A DNA stretch of 64,000 bases, from contig JBDTKH010000058.1 of assembly GCA_039935415.1 (NCBI GenBank), forward strand, positions 40,119 through 104,118, read 5' to 3'. Position numbers and translations under genes: made by a program. Below the pieces are notes generated by a model. That model was not told the DNA's origin. It was given only the letters and a program-made list of their open reading frames with translations, and searched no databases. The stretch comes from Palsa-870 sp039935415. Lineage in GTDB: Bacteria > Chloroflexota > Dormibacteria > Dormibacterales > Dormibacteraceae. Positions 8,644 to 16,993 of this stretch are shown here, in pieces (position 1 is the first letter of the stretch; each line of letters starts with the position of its first letter).

Positions 8644-10146
8644 TCAGGAGGCGAATTCCACCGACCCGTCCGATCGCGGATCGGCGCCCGCGCGCCATGC
8701 GCTGGGACCGTCGACCACGATCGCGTGTGCGTGGCCAAAGGAGGGGTGCCGGGGCGGCATCAGCAGGACATTTGGGCCGGACCGCGCCAGCTCACCCGCT
8801 CCTGGATAGGTCGCCTCGACCGAGATGGTGACCCCGTCCGCCAGGACCCTGATCCGCGGGCGCGCCACCGCCTCAGTAGGCTCCAGGCTGTGATCGACGA
8901 TGTTCATGATCACCTGGGACTGCAGCTGGGGCTGGCCGTCGCCGCCCATCGTGCCGAAGGCCGCCCACGGGCGCCCGTCGCGTGACGCCATCGCGGGGAT
9001 GAGCGTGTGCATCGTCCGCTTGCGAGGCTCCAGGCGGTTGACGTGCTCGGGCGCGAGGCTGAAGTAACAGCCGCGGTTCTGCAGCAGGATGCCCGTGCCC
9101 TCGGCCACGATGCCCGATCCGAAGTCGAACGCGACGCTCTGGAGGAGCGAGACGAGGTTGCCTTCCTCGTCGGCGGCGCACAAATACACGGTGTCGCCTC
9201 CCTCGCGCATCCCCCCACCCCCGACCGCCGATCGACTCGGATCCAGGAACAGCTCGACCGGTGCGGCGGAGAAGTCCGGATCCGTGATGTAGCGGTCGCG
9301 AAGCGAGTACGCGGCATCGCGAATCCGCTTGAAGGGCTGGACGAAGCTCGGCCCAGGCTGCAGCTCCGCGGGCGAGAGCGCCTCGAGCCGCGTCAGCATT
9401 GCGGCTGCAGCGAGACCTTGCGTCGGTGGTGGAAGCTCGTAGACCGTCACGTCGCGATAACCAATCGCGACCGGGTCCACCCACTGCGAGCGGTGCGAGG
9501 CCAGGTCGCTTGACGTGACCAGGCCATCGCGGCGCTTGATCGCCGCCGCGATCGCCGAAGCGATCTCTCCGCGATAGAAAGCGTTGATGCCCACCCGGCC
9601 GATGTCGCGCAGGACTGACGCGAGGTCTGGATTGCGCAGCAGCATGCCCGCCTCCATCGGCGGATACAGCTCCTGCGCGGCGCGCTCCCGTCCGAGCAGC
9701 CCAGCAGCCTGCTTGAGAAAGTCATTCAGCTGACCGGTGATCACGTAACCGTCGGCGGCGAGAGATGCCGCCGGCTCGAGCACCGCGCCAAAGCCGAGCG
9801 TTCCGAACCGCTCCAGCAGCCGGCCCCACGCTTCGACTGTGCCCGGCACGGTGACTGTGAGCACCCCGCGCTCGGGCATCCACTCGTGCCCGCGCGAGCG
9901 GACCGCCTCGATCGTGGCCAGCTCGCCCGAGCGACCCGCGCCGATGAGTCCCACCGGCTCGGCGCCACCTGCGGGCCAGACGATCGCCATCAGGTCGCCG
10001 CCGATCGAGGTCATGTGCGGGTAGATCACGCACAACACGGCGTCCGCCGCGATCGCGGCGTCGATCGCGTTGCCGCCGTCGCGCAGCACCTGCGCGCCCA
10101 CCTCGCTTGCGAGGTGGTGGGGCGTTGCGATGACGCCCTTTGTCAC
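8644..10146 (-). CDS. Gamma-glutamyltransferase family protein (Ntn hydrolase)
   Basis: 500 residues. GGNAIDAAIAADA at 24-36 and GGDLMAIVW near 49 are typical of the family; the self-cleavage/nucleophile Thr is probably Thr319 in GGDTVYLCAADEEGN, and TMGGDGQPQLQSQVIMN follows near the C-terminus. Unlike secreted Ggt it has no signal peptide, so a cytoplasmic glutathione- or gamma-glutamyl-amide-cleaving enzyme, or a related acylase, is likely; substrate unknown. GTGA overlap with the lipid kinase puts it last in the 8.6-13.8 kb operon. Confidence 0.85.
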   Translation of the reverse strand: MTKGVIATPHHLASEVGAQVLRDGGNAIDAAIAADAVLCVIYPHMTSIGGDLMAIVWPAGGAEPVGLIGAGRSGELATIEAVRSRGHEWMPERGVLTVTVPGTVEAWGRLLERFGTLGFGAVLEPAASLAADGYVITGQLNDFLKQAAGLLGRERAAQELYPPMEAGMLLRNPDLASVLRDIGRVGINAFYRGEIASAIAAAIKRRDGLVTSSDLASHRSQWVDPVAIGYRDVTVYELPPPTQGLAAAAMLTRLEALSPAELQPGPSFVQPFKRIRDAAYSLRDRYITDPDFSAAPVELFLDPSRSAVGGGGMREGGDTVYLCAADEEGNLVSLLQSVAFDFGSGIVAEGTGILLQNRGCYFSLAPEHVNRLEPRKRTMHTLIPAMASRDGRPWAAFGTMGGDGQPQLQSQVIMNIVDHSLEPTEAVARPRIRVLADGVTISVEATYPGAGELARSGPNVLLMPPRHPSFGHAHAIVVDGPSAWRAGADPRSDGSVEFAS

Positions 10147-11051
10147 CGCGGGGTGATGAACTCGATCGCCCCTGGCTGGATCTCGAAAAGCGCCGGCAGG
10201 TAACCCGGCTGCTCACCGTCGAGGTCGATACGCACCTTGTCGGGTGAGGTGATGGAGATTCGCTTGCCGTACAGGAGCTCCATTTTCGGGTTGTGCTGGT
10301 CGAGGTGACGGCCCGCGGTCATGTCGCCGATACCCCTGATCGTCTCCACCTTGCCGGCGTCGCCGATCAGGAGGACGTCGAACACGCCATCCGTCGGCGA
10401 AGCCGATGGCGCGATGCGCATCCCGCCACCGAAGTACTGGCAGTTGGCGATGATGACCTGCTGGGCTTTCTTGAGCTCGTGCTTGACACCGTCGATCACG
10501 ACCGTCATCGGCTTGTTCTTCCAACCCATCAGTGCAGTCAGGCCGATGACCTTGTAGGTGAGGCCGCCGATCGCCTTGGTGCCTGTGTTGACTCGATGCA
10601 CGACTTCGCCGCCATAGCCGGCGTCGGCGATGTTGATGAAGTGGCGCACGCCGGTCGTGCCGTCGTGGTCCTGGTAGGTGACGCAGCCGGCGTCGAGGCG
10701 CCTGGCCAGGCCTCCCGTGATGACTCCGATCGCGGTCCGGGTGTCGTCCGGGATTCGCATGGTGCGCCTGAAATCCCCGCCCGTTCCCATGGGCACCATG
10801 GCCAGCTTCGAGTTGGTGGGAATGGGCGCGCCGTTGTGAAAGAAGCCGTTGAGGACCTCGTTGAGCGTGCCGTCTCCTCCGACCGCGACGACCACCGGTC
10901 GCGACTGCCGCACGGCTCCCTGCGCGATCTCGGTCGCCTCAAGCGGCCGCGACGTGCGTGCGATTTCGTACTGAAAGCCCGCCGACGGCAGCCAGCCCTC
11001 GATCGCGGCCCACTCACGTCCGGCCTTCCCCGCGCCCGATGCAGGGTTCAC
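10143..11051 (-). CDS. Diacylglycerol kinase-family lipid kinase
   Basis: ATP-dependent lipid kinase of the DAGK/YegS catalytic family. VGGDGTLNEV at 57-66 is the nucleotide-binding signature; NPASGAGKAG at the N-terminus and GTGGDFRRTM (for the usual GTGNDFAR) near 93 follow. The GTG at 11051 is the only standard start, but the five codons before it (VLFIV) complete the first beta strand typical of the family, so translation may begin slightly upstream at a non-standard codon. Directly downstream of the AGPS-like flavoprotein; mycobacteria keep a similar pair (Rv2251-Rv2252). Confidence 0.88.
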   Translation of the reverse strand: MNPASGAGKAGREWAAIEGWLPSAGFQYEIARTSRPLEATEIAQGAVRQSRPVVVAVGGDGTLNEVLNGFFHNGAPIPTNSKLAMVPMGTGGDFRRTMRIPDDTRTAIGVITGGLARRLDAGCVTYQDHDGTTGVRHFINIADAGYGGEVVHRVNTGTKAIGGLTYKVIGLTALMGWKNKPMTVVIDGVKHELKKAQQVIIANCQYFGGGMRIAPSASPTDGVFDVLLIGDAGKVETIRGIGDMTAGRHLDQHNPKMELLYGKRISITSPDKVRIDLDGEQPGYLPALFEIQPGAIEFITPR

Positions 11052-11083
11052 GATGAAGAGGACCGGGGCGCCCGGCCGGCTGG

Positions 11084-12445
11084 CTATTTCGTGCCTCCGA
11101 CGGCTCGCGGGTTCATGATCCCTTTCGGGTCAAGACCCTCTCTGATCGATCGCCACACTCTCATCCAACCTCCCAACTCGTCTGCGACCCAGCGGGACCG
11201 AGCCCGGCCGACCCCGTGGTGGTGACTGATGGTCGCACCTAGCTCCAGGGCGGCGCTCATCGTTCCTTCCCAGGCGCGAATGTAAGCCGCGCGGGCGTCC
11301 GGCTCGGTGTCGCCTGAGCCCCCGAACGAAAAGTACGCGCAGCAACCTTGCTCGTAGGCATGACTGAAGTGGCATAACGCGAGCCCGCCGACGGCTATTG
11401 CGGACTTCACCCTTTGATGAAGCCCAGGCAGCACCGTCCAGGGCGCCGCCAGCTCGATGGTGTCGAGATACGCGCCGGCCGGCTCGAGGAAGGCCTTCAG
11501 TCGCTCCGCTGACAGATCGAAACGGTGCCGCTGCCACCGCAGCCACGGATCTTCGCCCAGCTCGCTCGCGCCGTTCGCGAAGCCTTTCACCGCCTGCGCT
11601 TCGGCCTCCGCGACGGTGGTCAATCCCGCGGTGGCGACGACGAGCAGGCAACCACCTTCTGGCAGGTCGTAGCCGTTGAACGCGGTGTCCTCCGGGTCGT
11701 AAAGGCGCATCACCAGCGGCCTGATGCCTGACTGCATGATCGCCCGCATCCCTTCAAGGCCGGCCTCCACGCTCGCAAAGCCATAGCCGCGGCCGACGAC
11801 AGCCTCTGGCAGCCGGTGCACGCGGAGGACAGCGCCGAGGACAACGCCCAGCGCCCCCTCCGAACCCAGCCACAGCTGGTGCAGCGCCGGACCGGTCGCC
11901 GAACGCGGGCCGGGCCGGGGCGCCGCGAACGTTCCGTCGGGCAGAACCACGGCAAGACCGATCACCATGTCCTCGACGCTCCCGTAGCGGCTGGATTCCT
12001 GACCCGAAGAACGGGTCGCAAGCAGGCCACCCAGCGTGGTTCCCGGCAGGGAGCTCGGGAAATGTCCGAGCGTGAGGCCGCGTTCGTTCAAGTGCTTCTC
12101 CAACACCAGCCCGTTGACCCCGGACTCACACCGGCAGGTCAGGTTCGTCTCGTCGACTTCGAGGATGCGGTCGAACGCGCCCATGTCGAGCACCAGCTCA
12201 CCGGCCTCAGGTGACAGCGCGCCGCAGACTCCGGTGCCTCCACCCATGGGGGTGACGACGACGCCGTTCGCGCCGGCCCAGCGCAGGATCGCCGTCACCT
12301 GCTCACGACCGGCCGGGCGCGCGACGAGCACGCGCGACGGCGTCTTGCCGGAACGCTCGTCCATGATCGCGAGGGGCCACAGGTCCCGCACCGGGCGCTC
12401 GTCGAGCGCCGGAGCGCCGACGATCCTCTCGATCTCAGCCCTCAT
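11084..12445 (-). CDS. FAD-binding oxidase, alkyl-DHAP synthase (AGPS)-like
   Basis: 453 residues of the vanillyl-alcohol-oxidase flavoprotein fold. FAD-binding PMGGGTGVCGA is in the first third; HFPSSLPGTTLGGLLATRSSGQ contacts the flavin; the C-terminal SHHHGVGRAR is the active-site His motif of AGPS and D-lactate/glycolate oxidases. AGPS swaps an acyl for an alkyl chain on DHAP in ether-lipid synthesis. ATG at 12445 is chosen over a longer frame because the extra 47 residues are translated repeat. Neighbours (G3P dehydrogenase subunit, lipid kinase) favour a lipid role, but D-2-hydroxyacid oxidation is possible. Confidence 0.82.
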   Translation of the reverse strand: MRAEIERIVGAPALDERPVRDLWPLAIMDERSGKTPSRVLVARPAGREQVTAILRWAGANGVVVTPMGGGTGVCGALSPEAGELVLDMGAFDRILEVDETNLTCRCESGVNGLVLEKHLNERGLTLGHFPSSLPGTTLGGLLATRSSGQESSRYGSVEDMVIGLAVVLPDGTFAAPRPGPRSATGPALHQLWLGSEGALGVVLGAVLRVHRLPEAVVGRGYGFASVEAGLEGMRAIMQSGIRPLVMRLYDPEDTAFNGYDLPEGGCLLVVATAGLTTVAEAEAQAVKGFANGASELGEDPWLRWQRHRFDLSAERLKAFLEPAGAYLDTIELAAPWTVLPGLHQRVKSAIAVGGLALCHFSHAYEQGCCAYFSFGGSGDTEPDARAAYIRAWEGTMSAALELGATISHHHGVGRARSRWVADELGGWMRVWRSIREGLDPKGIMNPRAVGGTK

Positions 12446-12454
12446 TTTCTCGTT

Positions 12455-12657
12455 GCTAGCGTTGCAGGGGCGGCCGGGTTGAACCCGGCCGCGACCTTGT
12501 TTGCAGACACTCCCATCACGGCCGGGAGAGTCATTCCGATAATCCCATCGACAGGAAGGTGAGCAGCGCCTGCGGCGAAGCCGCACGCGCGATGCGATCA
12601 GTAAGTCCCCATCCTGCCCGCGCCTGGCGCGCAGAGGAAACGCCGTTTCCTCTCATA
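12455..12657 (-). repeat. Dispersed two-hairpin 3'-end element, copy 1
   Basis: Fused to the 3' end of glpB. Reading on the minus strand: TATGAGAGGAAAC, a short hairpin (AGGAAAC/GTTTCCT, 12634-12651), a GC-rich middle (GGAAGG-GAGCAGC on the plus strand), then a strong palindrome at 12471-12491 (CGGCCGGGTT / AACCCGGCCG) and CGCTAGC. The TGA inside TATGAG is the glpB stop codon. Matching copies are at 47815-47988 and 56776-56947. No coding capacity. Confidence 0.75.
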
Positions 12658-13780
12658 CCCCTTTCGCTGCCCAGCGCCCGGCGAGCCAGCCCGTGAGGAT
12701 CGGCACGCCGAAGCCGCACGGGCCTCCGTACTCGTAGCCGCCCAGCAGCGCGCCCGCCGCGTAAAGGTTCGAGTACTGGACGTGGCCGCCTTCGTCGAGC
12801 GGATGCAGCCGGTTGTCGGTGGCCACGCCGCTGCGAAGCTCCTCCGCCGGGTCGAGGTACAGGAGGTGCTGCAATCGCGTGCCCTCGCCCGCAACCGATC
12901 GCCCTTCATGAAACACTCCGAGCTTCAGCAGCGATTCGGTGGTGATGCGGCCACCGATGAGCCCACCGCCGATGTGGTGGCCGGTGGCCAGGACGAATGC
13001 ATCGGCGCGGAACGCCCGGTCTCCCGCTCGCGCGGCGATGATCGTTCCGTTGGCGACCTCGAACGAAGTGACCTCTCCTTTCAACGTGCCCAGAGCGATC
13101 GCCTGCTGCAAGCGCCACCCGTGTGGCGAGGGCGGTGACGCCAGGAGTTCGAACCCTTCGGCCGGGAGGTTCGTGAATCCCGGCGGATAAGCGATGGCGC
13201 CCGGCCTCGCCCTCGCCGGCATCGGTGCTCGGCGGCCGTACAGGTCGGTGAGCGATGCGGCGATCGGAAGATCCCCCATGCTCACCTCCTCGGCGAACGC
13301 CTCGACCCCGTGGATCTCCTTCAAAGCAAGCGCCGTCGATGCCGCGTCGTAGTCGCCCACCTGGCGCACGCCGATCACGGCCACTCGCCGCCCCGTGAGG
13401 GCCCGCAGCTCTCCGCCGGCCACGGTCGACGGGACGAGGTTGGCCGTTCTCGCCATGCCGTGTATGTCCGCGTACCTGCCTCGCGTCCTCCAGCTTCCTT
13501 CGAACTTCATGCCGTCTTTCTCGAGCGCGAGCTGCAGGGAGTGGATCGCAGTGTCGAGCTCGGTCGAGAGCCGCACCGAGTCGAGCCCGAGGCGCGTGAA
13601 TGGGTGATGAGGCTGGGTCGCGAGCACGGCGTCGAGGTCGTCAACGATCTCCATTCCGCCGGCATAGAGGGCGGTCGCGCCGGGCGCCCTGGCCACGACG
13701 GTGACCTCCGCCCCATCGCGGCGAGCTGCCAGCGCAGCGGTGAAGCCTGCGATCCCGCCTCCGACGACCAGGACCCTCAC
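12653..13780 (-). CDS. glpB: Glycerol-3-phosphate dehydrogenase subunit GlpB-like flavoprotein
   Basis: 375 residues; N-terminal FAD Rossmann motif VVGGGIAGFTAAL at 5-17, VLATGHHIGGGLIGG before the C-terminus, and a second FAD-contact segment (YSNLYAAGALLGGYEY) at the end. Closest to GlpB of the anaerobic GlpABC complex, which oxidises glycerol-3-phosphate to DHAP. No GlpA or GlpC is in the window, so it may act alone or with the adjacent AGPS-like flavoprotein. GTGA overlap with ribF. Its stop codon and last bases belong to the dispersed repeat. Confidence 0.75.
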   Translation of the reverse strand: MRVLVVGGGIAGFTAALAARRDGAEVTVVARAPGATALYAGGMEIVDDLDAVLATQPHHPFTRLGLDSVRLSTELDTAIHSLQLALEKDGMKFEGSWRTRGRYADIHGMARTANLVPSTVAGGELRALTGRRVAVIGVRQVGDYDAASTALALKEIHGVEAFAEEVSMGDLPIAASLTDLYGRRAPMPARARPGAIAYPPGFTNLPAEGFELLASPPSPHGWRLQQAIALGTLKGEVTSFEVANGTIIAARAGDRAFRADAFVLATGHHIGGGLIGGRITTESLLKLGVFHEGRSVAGEGTRLQHLLYLDPAEELRSGVATDNRLHPLDEGGHVQYSNLYAAGALLGGYEYGGPCGFGVPILTGWLAGRWAAKGV

Positions 13781-14679
13781 GAGACGATGCGCCGCGTGTC
13801 TTCGACGTCCTTCTTCAGCTGCTTCACCAGGTCGTCAGGGCTCGGGAACTTGATGTCGGGGTGCAGGTACTCGACGAAGCGCAGCTCCAGCCGCTGCTGG
13901 TAGAGATCGCCCTCGAAGTCCAGCAGGAACGCCTCCACCCTGAGCTGCGTCCCGCCGAAGGTCGGCCGGTAGCCGACCGAGAGCGCGGCGCTAAAGTCGC
14001 CCTCCGGCGCCCGGGCTCGCCCCGCATACGCTCCGAGCGCCGGAACGAGCTTGTTGGGCTCGATCCCGATGTTGGCCGTTGGGAATCCCAGGCGGCGGCC
14101 GACTCTTTCCCCGGCCTCCACCGGCCCGCTCATCGCGTACTCCCGGCCCAGGAGGCGGTTTGCCTCGTCGACCTGGCCGGCCGTGATCAGCCGGCGAATC
14201 TCTGAACTGTGCAGGTCCCGGCCGTCGATCATGAATGGAGGAACGACATCTACCTCGTGGCCATGCTCGCGCAGCCACTGCGCGTTGCCGGTGCGGCCGC
14301 GCCCGAAGGCGAAGTCGTAGCCGATGATCCAGCGCCGGATCTCCATCACGGCGGCCAGCCGGTCTCCGAACTCCTGCGGCGAGAGCGACGCGAGCTCGCG
14401 ATCGAACCGAATCACGATCGCGTGCTCGATTCCCGCCGCCTCAATGAGCGCGAGCTTCTCCTGCAGCGTGGTGATCGATTGCGGGCAGTTGGCGGGGTCG
14501 AGCACGCAGCGCGGGTGCGGCTCGAACGTGATCACCGCCGGCTGGGCATTCTTCTCGCTTGCGGCCGAGACCACGTGGCGCATCACGTCGACGTGGGCGA
14601 GATGCACGCCGTCGAAGCTGCCGATGGTGACCGCGACTGCCCCGACGGGACTCGTGGGAAGCCCGAGATGAACTAACAG
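13777..14679 (-). CDS. ribF: Bifunctional riboflavin kinase / FAD synthetase
   Basis: Converts riboflavin to FMN and FAD. About 300 residues: N-terminal nucleotidyltransferase domain (GSFDGVHLAH, then FGRGRTGN) and C-terminal riboflavin kinase domain (RRLGFPTANIGIEPNKLVPALGAYA). No ATG, GTG or TTG precedes the first conserved strand; CTG at 14679 lies nine bases downstream of GAGGAG and gives the expected length, so it is the favoured start. Ends the rimP-ribF operon and supplies FAD next to two flavoprotein genes. No FMN riboswitch seen. Confidence 0.9.
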   Translation of the reverse strand: MLVHLGLPTSPVGAVAVTIGSFDGVHLAHVDVMRHVVSAASEKNAQPAVITFEPHPRCVLDPANCPQSITTLQEKLALIEAAGIEHAIVIRFDRELASLSPQEFGDRLAAVMEIRRWIIGYDFAFGRGRTGNAQWLREHGHEVDVVPPFMIDGRDLHSSEIRRLITAGQVDEANRLLGREYAMSGPVEAGERVGRRLGFPTANIGIEPNKLVPALGAYAGRARAPEGDFSAALSVGYRPTFGGTQLRVEAFLLDFEGDLYQQRLELRFVEYLHPDIKFPSPDDLVKQLKKDVEDTRRIVS

Positions 14680-14692
14680 GTGAGCCGTCTCC

Positions 14693-15607
14693 TCAGTGGA
14701 GCACCTTTTCGGGCACGAACGTTCGCCGCAGCGGATCGGTGTGTCCGAGCGCGACCAGCCGGCCATCCGAGTCGTGAGCGCGGATCGGCCCCGGACCCGG
14801 CTCGGGGAGGATCCGCACGGAACGGCCTTGCCGGACCATCGCCTCCTGCTCGTCGTTGAGCTTCACTCGCTCCATGTGCGGCAGTATGACTTCGGGTGCA
14901 AGCAGCCGGTCGCGCACGTCGCCGGCCGTGACGAGCTCGACGCCTGACGCCGCGGATTCGATGGTCAGCCCACCATAGGCGGTCCGCACGAGGCGCCCGA
15001 GGTACCCACCGACGCCCAGGCGGCGACCAAGATCGCGGGCGATCGAACGCAAATAGGTGCCGCTGCCGCAAAGGATCTCGACCCGCGCCACGGCATCAGG
15101 TCCCGCCGTGAAATCGAGCAGCCTCGCCTCGTACACCTCCACCTCTCGGGCTTTCGGACGCGGATCGTCGCCTTGCCTGGCCAGCTTGTAGGCGCGCTTG
15201 CCGTCCACTTTGACCGCGGAGAAAGCAGGTGGTTCCTGCAGGATCTTGCCGGAAAAAGCGGACAGCGCCTCGAGCAGGTCGGCGCGGCTGAGCCCGCTCG
15301 GGTCCCCCACGGCGACCCGTTCTGCCTCGGCGTCGTCGGTCGCCGTCGTATAGCCGAGATGGATGTCGGCGACATAGGTTTTCGGCAGCCGGAGCGCGAA
15401 CTCGGCCAGTCGCGTTGCGGACTCGAAGAGGATGGGCAGCACTCCTGTCGCAAGCGGGTCGAGCGTGCCCGCGTGGCCGACGCGGCGTGCGCCCGTCAGG
15501 CGGCGCAGCCGGTTGACGACCGCGAACGAGGTCTCACCGGCGGCTTTGTCGAAGTTGAGAACGCCGGTAGCGAAAAGCCTTGGTTCAGCTTCCGGACGGG
15601 GCGGCAA
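14693..15607 (-). CDS. truB: tRNA pseudouridine-55 synthase
   Basis: Makes pseudouridine 55 in the T-loop of tRNAs. 304 residues; catalytic Asp50 in GHAGTLDPLATGVL, then YVADIHLGYTTATDDAEA, GSGTYLRSIARDLG and a C-terminal PUA-like segment. Start is TTG at 15607: it has a perfect AAGGAGG six bases upstream and lies inside the end of nrnA (23-base overlap). No ATG or GTG is available near the conserved N-terminus. Confidence 0.93.
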   Translation of the reverse strand: MPPRPEAEPRLFATGVLNFDKAAGETSFAVVNRLRRLTGARRVGHAGTLDPLATGVLPILFESATRLAEFALRLPKTYVADIHLGYTTATDDAEAERVAVGDPSGLSRADLLEALSAFSGKILQEPPAFSAVKVDGKRAYKLARQGDDPRPKAREVEVYEARLLDFTAGPDAVARVEILCGSGTYLRSIARDLGRRLGVGGYLGRLVRTAYGGLTIESAASGVELVTAGDVRDRLLAPEVILPHMERVKLNDEQEAMVRQGRSVRILPEPGPGPIRAHDSDGRLVALGHTDPLRRTFVPEKVLH

Positions 15608-16586
15608 GGATTGCCTCCTTGGCTGCCGCGAGCACCATTTGAACGGCCTCGTCCATCGGCCGTTCGATCTCGGCGCCGGCAGCCCGGATGTGGCCACCGC
15701 CTCCGAAAGTCGCGCACAGGGCCGCGGCGTCGACAGCGCCGCGGCTCCTAACGCTGATCTTGGTCAGCGAGTCCTGCACGTCTTTGAACAGGATGGCCAG
15801 CTCCAGTCCGGTGATGCTGTTCAGCGTGTCGATGATGCCCTCGGACTCGGCCATCACCGCATTCGCCTCGCGAAGCATGCGCCGCGTGACCTTAGCCCAC
15901 GCAAGCCTGCCGTCCATCTCCACGCGCATCGTGGCGAGGGCGAGACCGCTCAACTTGAGGGTCGTCTCCGGCCGCATCTTGTAAACCATCGTCGCGATGC
16001 GCCCAGGGTCTGCCCCCAGTCTGGCCAGGCGGGCCGCATCGTCGAGCGCGTGCGGAGTCGTGTTCTCGTGACGGAACCCGCCCGTGTCGGTGAGCAGCGC
16101 GACATAGAGATTGGTGGCGATGGTGGGCGTGATCGAGTACCCGAAGTGGTCGAGCATCTCCATCACCATCTGCCCGACTGCTGCCGCCTCCGGATCGATG
16201 ACGTTGACGTCGCCAAATCGCGAGTTGGACGGGTGATGGTCGATGTTGACAATCGTGGCGTGCGCCGCGATGAGCTTGACGCTGCTTCCGGAGCGCTCGA
16301 GGTTGCCCGAGTCGAAGAAGAAGACCAGCTGCGGGTCGACCCCATGCGGAGGCTCCGAGAGGATCTCGTTGAAGCCAGGCAGAAACTCGTACATCTGCGG
16401 CAAAGGCGGCGGGATGAGCACCCAAACGTCCTTGCCGGCGGCGCGCAGCGCCTCGGCGAAGGCAAGGCTGCACCCGAGCGTGTCGCCATCGGCATCTTTG
16501 TGACCGAAGATCAGGATCTCCTGGTTGGCGTCGATCAGCTCTTTGATGTCGTCATAGACGGGAGGAGTCTTCCTCGCAGTCGCTAT
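15585..16586 (-). CDS. nrnA: Bifunctional oligoribonuclease / pAp phosphatase (DHH family)
   Basis: Degrades short RNA oligomers and dephosphorylates pAp. Motifs: GHKDADGDTLGCSLA near residue 34, NIDHHPSN (DHH), GGFRHENTT, and the DHHA1 GGGGHIRAAGAEI at the C-terminus. The conserved N-terminus lies upstream of the first GTG (16421), and the frame contains no ATG/GTG/TTG there. The only candidate fitting signals is ATA at 16586, five bases after GGAGGAG and overlapping the rbfA stop as ATAG. 333 residues from that codon. Confidence 0.88.
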   Translation of the reverse strand: MATARKTPPVYDDIKELIDANQEILIFGHKDADGDTLGCSLAFAEALRAAGKDVWVLIPPPLPQMYEFLPGFNEILSEPPHGVDPQLVFFFDSGNLERSGSSVKLIAAHATIVNIDHHPSNSRFGDVNVIDPEAAAVGQMVMEMLDHFGYSITPTIATNLYVALLTDTGGFRHENTTPHALDDAARLARLGADPGRIATMVYKMRPETTLKLSGLALATMRVEMDGRLAWAKVTRRMLREANAVMAESEGIIDTLNSITGLELAILFKDVQDSLTKISVRSRGAVDAAALCATFGGGGHIRAAGAEIERPMDEAVQMVLAAAKEAILAAPSGS

Positions 16587-16957
16587 GGCTGCTCCTCCCC
16601 CGGGTCCGCGCCATGAGGCAGCACCTCTTTCAAAAGCTCCGCGATGTGGACGCTGTACTCGATCGAGGGGTCGAGCTCGAAGCGAAGCTCGGGTGAATAT
16701 CTGAGGTTTTGCAGCCGCCGGCCAAGCTCGTGCCGGATGAGCCCTTTGGCCGAGACGAGCCCCGCCATCGACTCCTTCTCCTGCTCCGGGTTGCCGAGCA
16801 CGCTCACGCGAACGCGCGCCTGCCTCAGGTCCGGCGACATGCGAACCGCCGTAATGCTGACGAACCCGATCCGCGGGTCTTTCAGCTCACGGCGGATTAT
16901 GGACATGATCTCTTCGCGCACCTGCTCCCCGACCTGGTCCGCGCGGTAGCTGGTCAT
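16583..16957 (-). CDS. rbfA: Ribosome-binding factor A
   Basis: 124 residues, single KH-like domain; assists late 16S rRNA 5'-end maturation. RADQVGEQVREEIMSIIRREL and DPRIGFVSITAVRMSPDLRQA are characteristic. ATG at 16957 is preferred over an upstream start because GGAGGT sits four bases before it. Short acidic Pro/Glu tail. Between infB and nrnA in the classical operon. Confidence 0.93.
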   Translation of the reverse strand: MTSYRADQVGEQVREEIMSIIRRELKDPRIGFVSITAVRMSPDLRQARVRVSVLGNPEQEKESMAGLVSAKGLIRHELGRRLQNLRYSPELRFELDPSIEYSVHIAELLKEVLPHGADPGEEQP

Positions 16958-16993
16958 GACGACCTCCGCTGTCAGCAAGGCTTCCGAGCCCGC

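Noticed and set aside
13140..13190. tRNA-like GTTCGAA sequence
   Set aside because: Lies inside glpB coding sequence; no cloverleaf can be formed around it.
13777..14679. FMN riboswitch for ribF
   Set aside because: ribF is internal to an operon and the junction with truB is only 13 bases; no RFN element sequence is present.
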